Assembly (NCBI RefSeq): GCF_030867095.1 | Contig: NC_081830.1 | Coordinates: forward strand, 38,254,781-38,318,780 | Direction of reading: 5' to 3' | Source of the DNA: Alligator mississippiensis | Lineage: Eukaryota; Chordata; Crocodylia; Alligatoridae | Length of the DNA stretch: 64,000 nucleotides | Shown here: in pieces, positions 21,173-34,520 of the stretch | How positions within the stretch are numbered: position 1 is the stretch's first letter | Layout: each line of letters opens with the position of its first letter | Position numbers and translations under genes: made by a program | The notes under the pieces: model-generated | Databases searched by the model: none | The model's input: only the letters and a program-made list of their open reading frames with translations | What the model was told of the DNA's origin: nothing

Positions 21173-24100
21173 AGAGGCAAATGTTTAACAGCAAGGGTAA
21201 ACTGACCACCGGAGTGAATTTCTACAGCCCGGAATAATTTCCTCCCCACTTGGAACCTTCAGATGAAGACTGGATGCTTGTCACGAACATAGGCTTTAGT
21301 TCTACCTGCAACTGCAGTATATGACTTGGGTAGAACTAGCTGGGTAAAATTCTCCAGCCTGCATGCTATATGTGAGGTCAGTGCAGATCATTGCATTGGT
21401 TCTTTTAAAGCATATGAATAATTCATTATTCTGTTCAACTATTTTTTGCATACAATCTAATTAGCCTTTGTTTGCTGTAGGCCTGCTCTGTGGCTGGGCC
21501 ATTCACCTCCCATTCTTCTCTATGACAGAATGCAGCTATTGTTAAATCATGAATAGTCAGGGTGGCTGGTACTCCCTGGGCTGCTGCTGCTAGGAAGAAA
21601 CACCTTTAATGAAGAAGATACCAAGGCTACAATAGTGACTGACTATCAAGACTCCTATAAGGGGTCATATGTTCCTTCTCTTTGTCAGAGCCCTACCATG
21701 ATATTGCCCTTGGTGATTAAGATAGGAAAAGAATTAGAACAGACTGTTAAAATGATGGAACTGTAAGCAGGTTGCCTGGCCTAGTGGTGGCTGCAGGGAG
21801 GCTTTGCTCCCTGAGGAGCGCTTCAGGCTGTCCTCCCAAATTAAGCAGTCTTTTAAGAAACAAACAATGCAAGAAACAAAATCCTATTGTCCTGTCGTGG
21901 AACGGGGGGAGAGCCCGTTTGGTTCTGGCCACATCACAGTAGCACCTCTATGCAGGAAGCATAGCTTACTGCCTCCTGCTCTTCAAACTGTTCCTTCACC
22001 ATCTCTCTCCACTCTCCTCTGGGGCTTTTAAGATCCCAGTGAGTCAATGCCTTACCTGCAGCTTCTCCACAGCTGAAGCTAGTCAACAGGCCTGGCCACC
22101 CCCTCTGAAGGGGAGAGACCAGGCTATTACAAGGCAAACTGTATAATCTAATTTATCACTCTTTTCCTAAGTAAGTCCTGATCCAAGGCCCATGACAATG
22201 AAAATGTAGAAAATGGATTTCAGCCGCTATTGGAACAGGCCCTTATTGATGCATCAAATATCCTGATTGATTTATTTTTATCAAGCACAGAACATTTCTG
22301 CCTTTTCTCCAAAACACTTGTGTTTTGATGAAAAGTTGACATTTTCATAGAAAATGCTTTCCATGAAAATTGTTTGATTGAAAACACATTTTTTCATCAT
22401 GAAACAATTCAAATGGGGGGGAGGGGGAACAAAGCTAGTTCCATTTGGTAGCTAAGAATTCATTCAGTAGTCTCTCGTCAGCCCTGGAGCATGGTCTATG
22501 TCACTTGATTTAAGCAGCAAATTACTAAAGATCTTCCTAAACATGACCTAGCCTAACAGCCCCTCCTACACCTTTAGCTATCTTCCTGAAACCTACCATT
22601 AAAAATCATGGATTCACTGACCTTACTGGCATCATCAGAAGGAAGCAAACACCAGTAAAACTCTGGGGGACTTATCCTATGAATGGGAGGCAGGGCTTCG
22701 TAGCCTGGATAAAGGTCAGCCATTCAGTTGGCAGCCAGCTCTGGTGCTGTGCCCAAGACCTGATTACAAGGAGGCCAAGCTGCACAAAGTGAGCACCAGG
22801 CTCAGTGCCACTTTCAAATGAGAGCAGGGAAACCTGGGCAGGATACTGGGCCTGCTGGAAACCCCGAGCACTGCCACCTGCCAGTGACATGAATTTGGGC
22901 CCCTGCTCCTTTGTGGTGAGGCAGTGATGCTGCTACTGTCATTCCTACTGCAAATGGCTGTCACCAGGACCATCATCTTCCCAAGGGACAGCAAACAAGC
23001 AAAACAGTCTCAGTAGCTCAGCCCTGAATCCTGCTTACAGGGTGGTCCTGCTGCTTAAGTGTCAGATGAGCCAGCTAGTCCCACCTGCAGGTCAGAAAAA
23101 TGCCTAAACGAGCTAAAAGCATGGAGGTCTCTGTCTCCAGAGCCCTTTTTCTTCACCTCTGTTTCACTGGCTATTGCTCCTCTCTCCTCATGGCTTGTCC
23201 ATCTCTGGTCCCCTACTTCTCCTTCTGGAATCTAGAAAACGGAGACAGAGGATATCACACATAGCTGGGAGATGGGGCTGCAGGCAGGATTTTCCTTCAT
23301 TTTGCTTCTTACCAGAAACTGGTGCCACATCTGTCTTGTATCTGTAGAGTGGTGGGGGCAAAAAATCAAGTGGCTTGGCTGTTGATGTCTGGGGGACGTA
23401 GAAAGGGAGTAAGGTGGGCCCAGATCCTAGACACAATGCCTTCATTTTAAAGACTTCAGGGAGCTCAAAACTATCCATTCATCTTTTGTGTCTTAACTCT
23501 TGTCATCTTTTTATCTCTGGGTACTGAAAGTGGAGGTAGTCAGCAGATCTCCACCCTCTGCCCCTTCCCTTCCACCTCCACCCCTGGAACTCGAAATTAG
23601 AACATCACACCTTTCAACCACCCACATAAGTTGACCTTTCACACCCACTGAATTGACCCTGGCAGGCAGACTCAAATGTGTCCTCTAATTTACAGCCAGT
23701 TACCTGTACCCACAAAGTGACTTAGCATGTTTCAAAAGCATGCTACTCAAACATCTCAAAACAGAGATAAGCACAGACCACTGCACTTAAACACAAAAAC
23801 AGAGAACTGCTCAACAACCTGCTGGACTACTACTTACATGTGCTGTCCACCACCTCCATTCCTCCACCAAGCAAAACAACCCATCAAAATACTTTGAAGG
23901 ACACATCCAACCTCCTCAACCTATTTTAACACACACAGGGCAGATGTAACACTGAATGCATAGTGCAATTTGAGGGGCATTCCCTAAGCCAGACTAAGAG
24001 GTTGAAAAGCTGATAGAGACACAGCCACCCTCATCTCCAGTTCTCCATACTGGCCAGTTCATTTTGCTTATACCTCTTCTGGTTTGGGTCATTCTTCAGC

Positions 24101-24223
24101 TCCAGCTGTCCTTCAGAGAGCTGAAAGAGTATCCAAGCAGAGACAGCATATTTGCAACAGAGTTCAAAGCCCCCTTGAAAAACAAATGTATAGATAGCAC
24201 AGTACCACACACCAAACTACACA

Positions 24224-25500
24224 TGTAGCCCGGGTACACTGTGGGGGGGTGCCCTGTCCTCCAATAACCAAATAACTTACAACCTATACAACACAATTAA
24301 CACATAGGGATATTAACCTATATAACCCAAGTAAATTAACAATAACATTTCTATAAATCTTCACAAATAACAATACCAATATACACACTGAGACATTAAA
24401 ACACATAAACCATGTAAACCCACTTAAAGAATACCCCTAGCCATATAGCCCTTAACAGGACAACCTCAAAATAGGGAGTGCACTCGGCCCCTCCCTGAGG
24501 GTTTCCCTGATGCCCCACCCCTTTAGGGCCCTGGGATGTGGACACGCCCCTCCCGCAATAGAGGGTGGAGGTGCCAGACCCTCCTCACTGGTATCAGCTT
24601 CCCCTGTGGGACCTGCTTCCCCAGCGACTCACATTTCCTCTCTGGAGAAGTCAAGGCTTGTCCCCTGGTGGCCGATCCCTCAAGAGCCTCTCCCCAGCAG
24701 TGCCTTCAGCTCTCCTTGACGGCCTGGTGCCCTACACTGGGCACCCAGGGCTGTCTCGCATGGGAGCCAAGCCCTTGCAGGCTCTGACTGCCTGGTCTCA
24801 CACCAGGGGTTCTCCCCTTTCCCGGGCCCTGCTCTGGACACCAGAGCTCTTTTAGTTAAAAGTGGTGCTGCACTGCAGGGCTCCGGTCACTTGGCCTAGG
24901 GCTGGGACTAACATGAGCAGCCGCGAGCTGCTCTTTGTGGCAGTTCTCCATGCTCCGACCTGTGCACCAGGTGAGGCCCAAGCAGCCATGAGCTGCTTCC
25001 AGGGCCAGCTCTCCGTGTGCTGATCTGCACACCATGCGGGGCCCGAGCAGCCTCGAGCTACTCCCAGGGTCAGCTCCTTGTGCCAATATGTATACCAACT
25101 GCCCAGCTGCTTGCTGGGTTCGCAGGCTCAAGCCGCCTCAAGCTGCTCCTAGAGCCTGATCCCCATCCACTGATTTGTGCACTGCTGAAGCTCAAGCAGG
25201 GTCCTGAGGGTAGCCGTCTCTGAAGCTCCTCTCTCCTCGTTATCTCTCGTCATATCTCTCCAGCCTGCTGAGCATGCTCCCCTTTTATACTCTTCAGGGG
25301 CTCCACCCCCGAAGTTCTCCAGACCTGGCTGGTGCAGTTCTGATTCAGGTCCAGCTGCTCCTTGCCCCCTCGCTTTGGAAAAGGGCAGGGCATTGCTTCC
25401 CTTGTGCTGCCTCTGGATTGGTGAGTGGGCTCCACCAATCAAACAGCAGACCCTCGATCCTGGGATTCAACCCAAGCTCTGAAAAGGTAAGCCTGCTACA
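24224..25500. mobile_element. Candidate solo LTR
   Basis: 1.28 kb bounded by TGTAGC and GCTACA. Flanks are TACACA (24218-24223) and TACAGA (25501-25506), a possible 6-bp duplication with one mismatch. On the minus strand GAGTATAAAAGGGG (near 25288) and CCAAT (near 25418) could be promoter elements, suggesting minus orientation. An imperfect tandem repeat of about 80 bp occupies 24890-25200. No retroviral genes are adjacent. Confidence 0.45.
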
Positions 25501-28094
25501 TACAGAAGGGCACACTCACCAAACGGATACAGGGGAAGTGTCCCAAATCCATTCTAAAGAAACATTGGTTTGAAAGAACAACATACAACATGGGGACATC
25601 GCTAAAAACCAAACTGAGGAACCAAATTAAATTAAGAGCATTATGCCCAATAAAGGAAGAGTTAAGCCTGGGCTGCAGCCTATAGCAGTTCACCACGGGG
25701 AAAGATACCAATGAAAGAGGGTAGGGGGCAGGGGAAACGTGCCCCTGCTTCCAGGGGTGTTGCTCTTCGACGTGACTTATGAACAAAGGTAAGCACATTA
25801 GGAGCTGAGATCAGACCCCATCTACAGGGATCTGCCAGAGATACCCTGTCAGAGAGACCCAAAGTCAGAGAGCAGAACCTCTTTGCTTCAATGCCTATTT
25901 CACTGTCATGCTTTCTCCCTTCCTCATCAATTGTTCTTTGCATGTCTGGGCTCAACCTCCCAGTTACTGAAAACAGAGACAAAGCCTAGGTATACATCAG
26001 GAGCCTTGAGAATGGGACTGTAAGCAGAAACTTCTCCCTCTTGGTTCTTACCAGCAAGAACTGCTCAATCTGTCTTCCTTCTGAGGTGTGGAGTGGTCTG
26101 GAGATTTGGCTGGCAAAGTCCAGGTCAGTTCAAAACAGAAAGCAATGGGCTGGGACCCTGGACACAATGGCTAGGGCCACATGATAAATAGGGACTCAAG
26201 GACACTTGGACCCTTGCTTAAAGGGTGGTGCTCCTTCCATACAGCTGACTACCCAGGCTTACATGGGCAGCAGTTGGTCTTGGTCAATAGACCAAGCAAT
26301 GGTGTGCCTGCAGAAGAGTTGGACAGAGACTTCAACCCTCCCATCTGGACAGGCAGGGGCACAAAGACTTAAAATCAGCCTAAACCCCAACATCAAAGAG
26401 AGAGGCAACCAAACTCCTGATTACAGGAGGATCCCACACATTAGCAGTGACTGCACCAGAACTGTCTAAGGCAGCGAAGGAGCAGGAGCTTAGACCTGAG
26501 TTACAGGCAGCTCACACTGATCAGGGCTTGCAGGAGGACCTGTATCATCTGGAAGCCCGCAGCCCTGTCCCAAAACAAGTGGCCATTATCTCTGATCAGC
26601 CTCCCAGAGGAGCAGAATTCCCAGGAAAGGAAGGGCATAAGGCCTGTGCCCTGCTTACAGGGAGGTCCTACCCTCAAAGGACTTGAGAATGGGAGCTTTT
26701 TCCCTCAAGAGAGAGGGCTGTGATGGACAGGGCCAGTTAGGAAGGGCTCACTCCCCCAAGCTCACTAAAGGACCTAGACAGATGCCCTAAATGGTGGCAA
26801 ATTCTGAACCCTGTGACTGCCATGCTGACCAAAGTGTTTGCGGGTGACCTAAACCTCACCGAGGCAGGAAGAGATGGAAAGCTTGCTTGGTACCTTGGGG
26901 GAGGAGCAGGGAGAAGTTGATCAAGGTACAGCAAACACTTTCTTTGGCACTGGAAAGGAAAATGATTATATACTGCAGCAGTTTTAAGAACAAAAGGAAA
27001 ATTTAAAAATGCTTTCACACCCAGCCATTTCACTCTTGCACAACAGCACACTGGCATGAGAAAAGCAATGTTTCCAGGCCAGAGTAAAGAGCTCAGCACA
27101 GAAAGGCACTTGAGCTATAGTGTTAACATGTCTTCTTCTGCTCCAAGAGGGCAAGAAGGACAAGACCCCACCCTATGCACAGGGTAGGGTCCCACCGAGT
27201 ATGGACCCTCAGAAGGAGCAACGGGGAAAGGACATGGACCCTACTCACGGGGTGGTCCTTGGGGCTACCCATGAAGGGCACAAACACAGAGACAGTGAGT
27301 GAGGGAGAGCTTACAGACAGTGGCCAACACTTCAGGAGGACCTAGCGCCCCAGGAAGAGGAGGCACAGGACTGGTACCCTCAGTACAGGGCAGCCCAGAG
27401 ATCCAGGCATGAAGGAATGTCGTGAAGCCAGGTGAGAAAAAGGGCCAGTGCCTGAGCCCATGTTCCTGGGAGGCAGTCAGAGACATCAGCCCTAGTCACA
27501 GCAAGGTCACAAGGCTCCAGCTATACATGGAGCATGTCATCACCCCCAAGGAAGTGCTTAGCTCTCAAGGGTTCTGGGGAGATGACCAGTGATGCTAGCC
27601 CAAATCACAAGAAGGTCACAAGGTACATGGAGCATGCCACAATGCAAAGAGGTGCTCAGCCCCCAGGAGTTTCAAACCCAGCTGCGTGTGGTCTGGTCAG
27701 CAGCTTACATTCTGCTGGGCTGGAGGCTTGGAACCTGCTGGATTCAGGAGCAAGGAATTAGTGGGGAGCTACAAAGAGAGTTAGGCGCTCCAGGGGCAGA
27801 GTGCCCCAGGGAGAGGGTGAGACCAGCTCTGGGGATGGGGAGGTGCGTGGAGCCAGAAAGGTCCCTCTGCCCCTATCTGAAGACAGCAGGTTCACCTTTG
27901 CTCCTCGTTTGCTGGTTTGGTTCCTGTGCTTTGGTTCCTTTGTGTATTATGGGTAGGAAGGTTGGTGGGGAGGAATCAAAACAGCTTTGCTGACTCATTC
28001 AGCTAAGGAAACAGGGACAGGAACCTGATTACACACTCTTGAACCTGACTACACCCCTGGGGGAGGAGCAGGGAGGAGAAGCTGATCAAGGCAC

Positions 28095-28430
28095 AGCAAA
28101 GCTCGCAGGCAAGCTAAAGAAGTGTGGGTTGGATGAATGGACTGTAAGGTGGATAGAAAATTGGCTGGAGCATTGGGCTCAGAGGGTAGTAATCAATGGC
28201 TCGATGTCTAGTTGGCAGCCTGTATCAGGTGGAGTGTCCCAGGGGTCAGTCCTAGTGACCTACACAAATTGGAGGATTGGGCCAAAAGGAATCTCATGAG
28301 GTTCAACAAGGACATGTGCAAAGTCCTGCACTTTGAACAGATCAGTCCCATGCACCAGTACAGACTGGCTGGGCAGCAGCTCTGCAGAAAAGGACGCAAG
28401 GTCTTGAGCTGGATGACGGCATTCTCCCTG
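28095..28430 (+). mobile_element. Old CR1/L2-like LINE fragment
   Basis: The plus strand reads LKKCGLDEWTVRWIENWLEH, then QRVVINGSMSSW and GVSQGSVL, matching the RT palm region just before FADD. It then jumps to the segment with NLMRFNKDMCKVLHF, so the FADD box is deleted. The copy is short and degraded. Confidence 0.75.
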
Positions 28431-28841
28431 GCATGGGTACTTCACTTAATTGTGGTGAACTTTTGACCAGCTGACCCACTTTTGTATGAGTGCACACTCA
28501 GTTCAGACTGATCCCTTGCTAGGAAAGGCCTGAGGTAAAAATTACACACCCAACCAGGTGCCGAGTGCACAAACGTGTGCCATGTGAAGAAGTGTATGAG
28601 TGCCGGGTGCACAAATACCAGATTGGCTGAGGAATGAGTGACAGTGACTGACATGTGGCACCTATCTGGTATAAAAGGGGCCAGAACATTGGGATCTGTG
28701 CTCTCCATGTGTGTAGGACTGACAGGTTGGTGCAGGTGAATGAGTGCAGTATGAGTTGATGGTGAGACTGTCAAAAAGTCATGTGACTCTGAAGCATGGA
28801 CGGAGACTGAGTGAGGCCCCAGGAGACCGATCCTGTCTATG

Positions 28842-31800
28842 GTTTCATAGATTTAATAGACATTAGGGCTAGAAGGGACCTCGGAAGGTCATCAGGTCCA
28901 GCCCCCTGCCCCAGGGGCAGGAAGTCAGCTGGGGTCAAAGGATCCCATCAAGATAAATGTCCAAACATTTCTTAAAAGAGTCCAGAGTAGGTGCTTGCAC
29001 CACCTCTGGAGGGAGTCTATTCCAGGCCTTGGGGGCTTGGACAGTAAAGTTTTTCCTTATGTCCAGCCTAAAACAGTCTTGGAAGAGTTTGTGACCATTA
29101 GACATCATTATCCCTCGGAGTGCTTTGGTGAACAAGCATTCCCCCAGATCCTGATGCATACCCCTTATGTACTTATCAGCTGCCACCAGATCACCCCTGA
29201 GCCTGCGCTTTTCCAGGCTGAAGAGTCTCATGGCTCTCAGCCTCTCATCATAAGGCCTGTTCTCTTGCCCTCTGATCATGCACATGGCTCACCTCTGGAC
29301 TCTCTCAAGCTTCTCCACATACTTGAATTGTGGAGCCCAAAATTGGATGCAGTACTCCAGCTGTGGCCTACCAAAGCTGAGTACAGCAGGAGAATGACAT
29401 CCTGAGATTTGCTTGAGAAGCATCTATGGATGCTAGCCAGAGTTTTGTTTGCTTTACCAGCTGTGACTTCGCATTGGTGGCTCATGTTCATCTTGTGGTC
29501 AGTCATGACCCCCAAGTCTCTTTCGACCATGGTGCTAGCGAGCGTAGCACTGCCAAGCCTATCAGCATGCTGAGGTTTTTTTTTCCCCAAGGTGGAGTAC
29601 CTTGCATTTTTCCGTATTGAAGGTCATCAGGTTTATATCCACACTTTCTAAGCCTATCTAGGTCAGCCTGGATCACCAGCCTATCCTCAGGTGTGGACAC
29701 TCTACCCCAAAGTGTAGTGTCATCGGCAAACTTGGCCAGTCCACTTCTGAAACCAGTGTCCATGTGGTTAATAAAGACATTGAAGAGAACAAGTCCAAGG
29801 ATGGAGCCTTGGGGGACACCACTGGTCACGGAGCACCATGATGATTCACTTCCATTGACTACCACGCTTTGAGCCAACTCCCCAGCCATCAGACTGTGGT
29901 GTAGCTGAGGCCCCAGTCGGCTAATTTTTCCATGAGGAGATAATGGGACACCAGATCAAAGGCTTTTTTGAAGTCCAGATATATTATGTCAATCTCTTCT
30001 CCCTTGTCCAGGTGATATGTCACATGATCATAGAAAGAGATGAGATTGGTCAGGCAAGACCTACCCACAACAAACCCATGCTGGCTGTTCCTCAGGATGT
30101 TGCCATCAGCCACCTTGTCGAGAATGGTCTCTTTGATAATTTTTTCTAGAATCTTTCCAGGGATTGAGGTCAAACTGACTGGCCTGTAGTTCCCCAGATC
30201 TACTTTCCTCCCTTTCTTGAAGATGGGCACCACATTGGCCTTCTTCCAATCTTTGAGTACTTCACCTGAGCGCCACATGTTTTTTAATATCTTTGCCAGT
30301 GGCTGGGCCATGATGCCTGCCGGGTCCTTAAGTACTCAGGGGTATAATCTGTCAGGACCAGCTAACTTGAAGGTGTCCCGCTTCTCAGGGTGTTCCTTTA
30401 TAAGGTCTACGCTGATGCTGGGTATAAATTCACCTTCAGCCTGGCCGTCCCACATCATGCTAGGCAGGGTGGTCCCTTTGGGCTGATGGAAAACCAATGC
30501 AAAGTACCCATTAAGCAGGTTGGCTTTTTCCTGGGAGTCGACTGTCAGGTGTCCCATTTGGTTTATCAGGGATCCAATGTTACCCTTGCTTTTCTTCCAA
30601 TTCCCCACATATCTGAAAAAGGACTTGTTACTGTCCTTGATATGTGTAGCCAGTTGAAGTTCAGTTTGCATCCTACAGATACAGACCAGTGCAAAATATT
30701 CCTCCTTTGTGGTGATTCCTGTCTTCCATCCTTTATAAGCCTCTCTTTTTAGGTGTAGGAGGTCCACAAGTTCCCTGCTGAGCCAAGGGGGCTGCTGTGC
30801 CCTTTTGCTACCTTTCCTCCGAGATGGGATGGACATCCCTTGTGCTTCCAGGATCGCTCCCTTAAGAAGCAACCACTCCTCTTGGACTCCCCTCCCTGTC
30901 AAGTCATGGCCCCATAGGGCCTTGACAACGAGCCTCCTGAGCTTATCAAAGTCAGGTTTCCTAAAGTCGAGGACTTCTGCATTGCTGACTGACTTACAAT
31001 GAATAGTAAAAGTGATCAGCTCGTGGTCACTGTCTCCCAGCTTTCCTTCAATTCTTAGGTTGCTGACTAGATCATCCCCTTTAGCCAGTACCAGATCCAG
31101 CAGCACTTTACCTCTTGTTGGTCCATAGACTTCTTGAGTCCGGTAGAGCTTGTCCACGCACATGAGGAAGCTTTGTGACCATTTGGATTTGGCTGAGTGC
31201 TCTTCCCATGAGATGTCGGGGTAGTTGAAGTCTCCCATGACAACCATGCACCAAGAGTGTGCAGTCTCAGCCAGTTCCCTGGCGAATTCCTGGTCGAGCT
31301 CTTGTTCCTGGTTTGGAGGTTTGTAGTAGACTCCTACCATTGTGTCACCTGTGCCACATTCCCCACATATTTTAACCCAGAGGGTCTCTGGTCATCCTCC
31401 CTGGGTGCCAATGTCAGCCTGCAGGAACGTGTAGCTTTCCTTGACATAGAGAGCCACACCCCCACCCCTTTTTTCCACATGATCCCTCCTGTACAGGGTA
31501 TAGCCATCTATACCTGTGCCCCAGTCATAGGTGAAGTCCTACCAGGTCTGCATTATCCCTATGAGATCATAGTTATTCTTGCTTAGCAGGAGGACCAGTT
31601 CCTTCTGTTTCTTCCCCAAGCTCCTGGCACTGGTGTACAGACACATAAGCATCCCATTGGAAGCCATAGGCTTCGTTGCACTCCCAGGAGGACACTGTTC
31701 CAGAGCTGGGCAGTCGAAAGTGTTCTTTAGGTGAGGTCCTAGGAGGACAATACCACATAGTGCCTTGTGGGATTGTCTGTACCGGTGAGGGCTCGGAGTG
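28842..31800 (-). mobile_element. CR1 LINE, long intergenic copy
   Basis: The minus strand carries most of ORF2. An N-terminal endonuclease fragment (LYTSARSLGKKQKELVLLLS) is followed by a 334-residue open stretch ending at 30336 (VVMGDFNYPDISWEEHS, LGDSDHELITF), then RT fragments ([40 protein letters not shown]) and the C-terminal end. Frameshifts divide them. The 3' end at about 28842 differs from the other copies, so it may be a separate subfamily. The 5' limit is approximate. Confidence 0.88.
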
Positions 31801-32169
31801 GCCAATACCCTGTGGGGGGGTGTGTATATGTGCTCAGAGTGGAGAGTGACTGGTGTGCTGTCTCCCTGACAGGTTGCCCAGTGGGCACTCTTCTGTGGGG
31901 GTCATTGCATTCTTTGTTGTTGTTCAGAAGAGAGGGTTTTTGGGTTTGTATTATTGTATATATTGTTATCATTCATAGTTGTATAATATAGTTGTTTTTA
32001 TTCCCCCTATCTTTGGTCTCTTTATTTGCTAATTAGTTATTTTTAGCATCGGGGTAGCATTGGGCTGTAGGCAACCACCCTGACAAGACCAGGCCTGCCC
32101 TCTTTCCTTTCATTAGCTATCAATTAGCTATTTAATTGATTAGCAAATTGCCCTGCAACAGGGGGTTAC

Positions 32170-32263
32170 AGTGAACTATAAGCTCAATGTGAGCCACCAG
32201 CGTGCCCTTGTTGCCAAGGCTAACAGCATACTGGGCTGCATTGGTAGGTGTGTTGTCATCAGA
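32170..32263 (+). mobile_element. Older CR1 (+), left part of an interrupted copy
   Basis: Translates as NYKLNVSHQRALVAKANSIL, then GCIGR, a C-terminal ORF2 block of CR1-like LINEs. The reading resumes at 34521 on the far side of a minus-strand CR1. Confidence 0.7.
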
Positions 32264-34520
32264 TTTATAAATTCATAGATTCATAGATTGTAGAGTCAGA
32301 AGGGACCACAATGGATCATCATGTCTGACCCCCTGCCCCTGGCAGGAAAGAAGACCGAGGTCAGATGACCCCAGCCAGGTGGCTATCTAGTCTCTTCCTG
32401 AAGACCTCCAAGCTAAGTGAAAGCACCACCTCTCTTGGACGCCCATTCCAGATCCTGGCCACCCTTACTGTGAAAAATTTCTTCCTAATATCTAACCTAA
32501 ATCCACTCTCAACTAGTTTACACCCACTATTCCTAGTCACTCCCTGGGGCGCCCTAGTAAACAGCGCATCACCTATCCCCCGTTGACCTCCCCTAATAAG
32601 TTTATAGGCAGCCACAAGATCTCCCCTCAGCCGTCTCTTGTGAAGGCTGAAGAGATTCAGCTCTCTCAACCTCCCCCCGTAGGCCACTAATTATGCAAGT
32701 GACCCTCCTCTGGACCCTCTCCAGATTCTCCACATCCCTCTTGAAGTGTGGCGCCCAAAACTGGACATAGTACTCCAACTGCGGCCTGACCAGTGCTGCA
32801 TAGAGGGGGAGCATCACCTCCTTTGATCTATTAGTCGTGCACCTGCTAATGCATGACAAGGTGTGATTGGCCTTGTTGATGGCCTCGTTACACTGCCGGC
32901 TCATGTTCATCTTGGAGTCAGTTATGACTCCAAGATCCCTCTCTGCCTCCGAGCTGCTGAGAAGGTCACTCCCCAACCTACAGGTGTGCTGGGGATTCCT
33001 CCTTCCCAGGTGGAGTACCTTACATTTATCTTTATTAAATTGCACCCTACTTCTCTCTGCCCATTGATCCAACCTGTCCAGGTCAGTCTGAATCTGCTCC
33101 CAGCCCTCTGGTGCACTAACTTTGCCCCATAACGTGGTACCATCAACGAACTTGGAGAGGGTGCTCTTCACATCCTCATCCAAATCACTGATGAAGATAT
33201 TAAATAATATGGGTCCGAGGACCAAACACTGTGGGACCCCACTGCCCACCTCCCTCCAGGCCAAGAAGGAACCATCCACCACCACTCTCTGGGTATGGTC
33301 CCTAAGCCAGTTGGCCACCCACCTGACCATATAGGCGTCCACTCCACAGTCTGCTAGCTTCCCAATGAGGATAGGGTGTGAGACTGTGTTGAAGGCCTTC
33401 CTAAAGTCCAGGAAGATGACATCAGCCTCAGCTCCCACATCCAGGCAGTGTGTGCCCTGATCATAGAAGACTACAAGGTTTGTCAGGCAGGATCTACCTG
33501 TGACAAACCCGTGCTGGTTTCCCCTCAGCATTGTTTCCCCTGCTGGGCCTGCACAAATGTGTTCTTTGATTATTTTCTCTAGAATTTTCCCAGGGATAGA
33601 GGTAAGACTGGCTGGCCTGAAGTTACCCGGCTCATCTCTTCTCCCTTTCTTGGAAACGGGCACCACATTGGCCCTTCTCCAGCCTTCAGGGACCTGGCTG
33701 GAGCACCACAAGTGTTCAAATAGTTGTGCCGGCGGCTCAGCTATGACACTGGCCAATTCTTTCAGCAGCCGTGGATGGAGGTCATCCGGGCCTGCTGACT
33801 TGTACCCATCCAGCTCTTCCAGGAGCTCCTTAACTATTTCAGAACTAACCATAGGCGGACTGGTGCTATGTGGACATCTGTCAATGATCGAGGTAGGGGA
33901 ATTGGCTTGGTCGGTATTTAGAAATACTGAAGCAAAGAACTAATTGAAGAGCTCTGCTTTATGCCCTGCGTCAACCACCAACTGTCCTGATTTGTCCTGC
34001 AGGGGCCTTTTGTTGCTCTGAGCTTTCCTTTTGCCTGCTATATACCCGAAGAAGGACTTTTTATTGTCCTTGATTGTTGAAGCCAGCCTGAGCTCAAGCC
34101 CCACCTTGGCCTGTCTAACTAATTCCCTACAATAACACGCCATGGAGATATATTCCTCCTTGGTGGCTGCCCCCTGCTTCCATTGCCTATACATCTCTTT
34201 CTTTGCCCCTAGACTCTCCTGGAGTTCCCTGTTCAGCCAAGGGGGCTTTTTTGCCCCCTAACCTCCCTTCCTACATAATGGGATAGACTCCTTTTGAACC
34301 CCAAGGATCACTCCTTTGAGATACCTCCAACCCTCCTGGACCCCCATTTACTCTACATTCTTGAGTTGCATCCCCTCACTAACTAGCCTTCTAAGCTTGC
34401 TAAAGTTGGCCCTTCTGAAGTCCAACACCTTAGCCCCACTAGTTACTTTACCCACCCTTCGCTGGATAGTGAACTCGACCAAGTGATGGTCACTATCTCC
34501 CAGGCTACCGTGAACTCGCA
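32264..34520 (-). mobile_element. CR1 LINE inserted in an older CR1
   Basis: The minus strand has a 416-residue open frame (33852 to 32602) covering [52 protein letters not shown]. The catalytic FADD box reads FVDG, so the enzyme is dead. The C-terminal region lies in a separate frame (32361-32687). The copy is 5'-truncated before the endonuclease. The 3' tail at 32264 shows TTCATAGA repeats on +. Confidence 0.9.

Larger units (their letters stand above)
20297..28090. other. Intergenic region after ALLN
   Basis: No gene is recognised. It holds the ALLN 3' flank, a 90-bp foldback element and a candidate solo LTR. Sequences near 23280-23440 and 26035-26190 look loosely similar (ACCAG...CTGTCTT..., ...GGACACAATGG), perhaps copies of one old repeat. 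The 26400-28000 part has many short open frames with no domain. Confidence 0.6.

Noticed and set aside
28842..31800. CR1 frames as an active retrotransposon
   Set aside because: Several frameshifts break the endonuclease-RT frame in this copy, so it cannot move autonomously.
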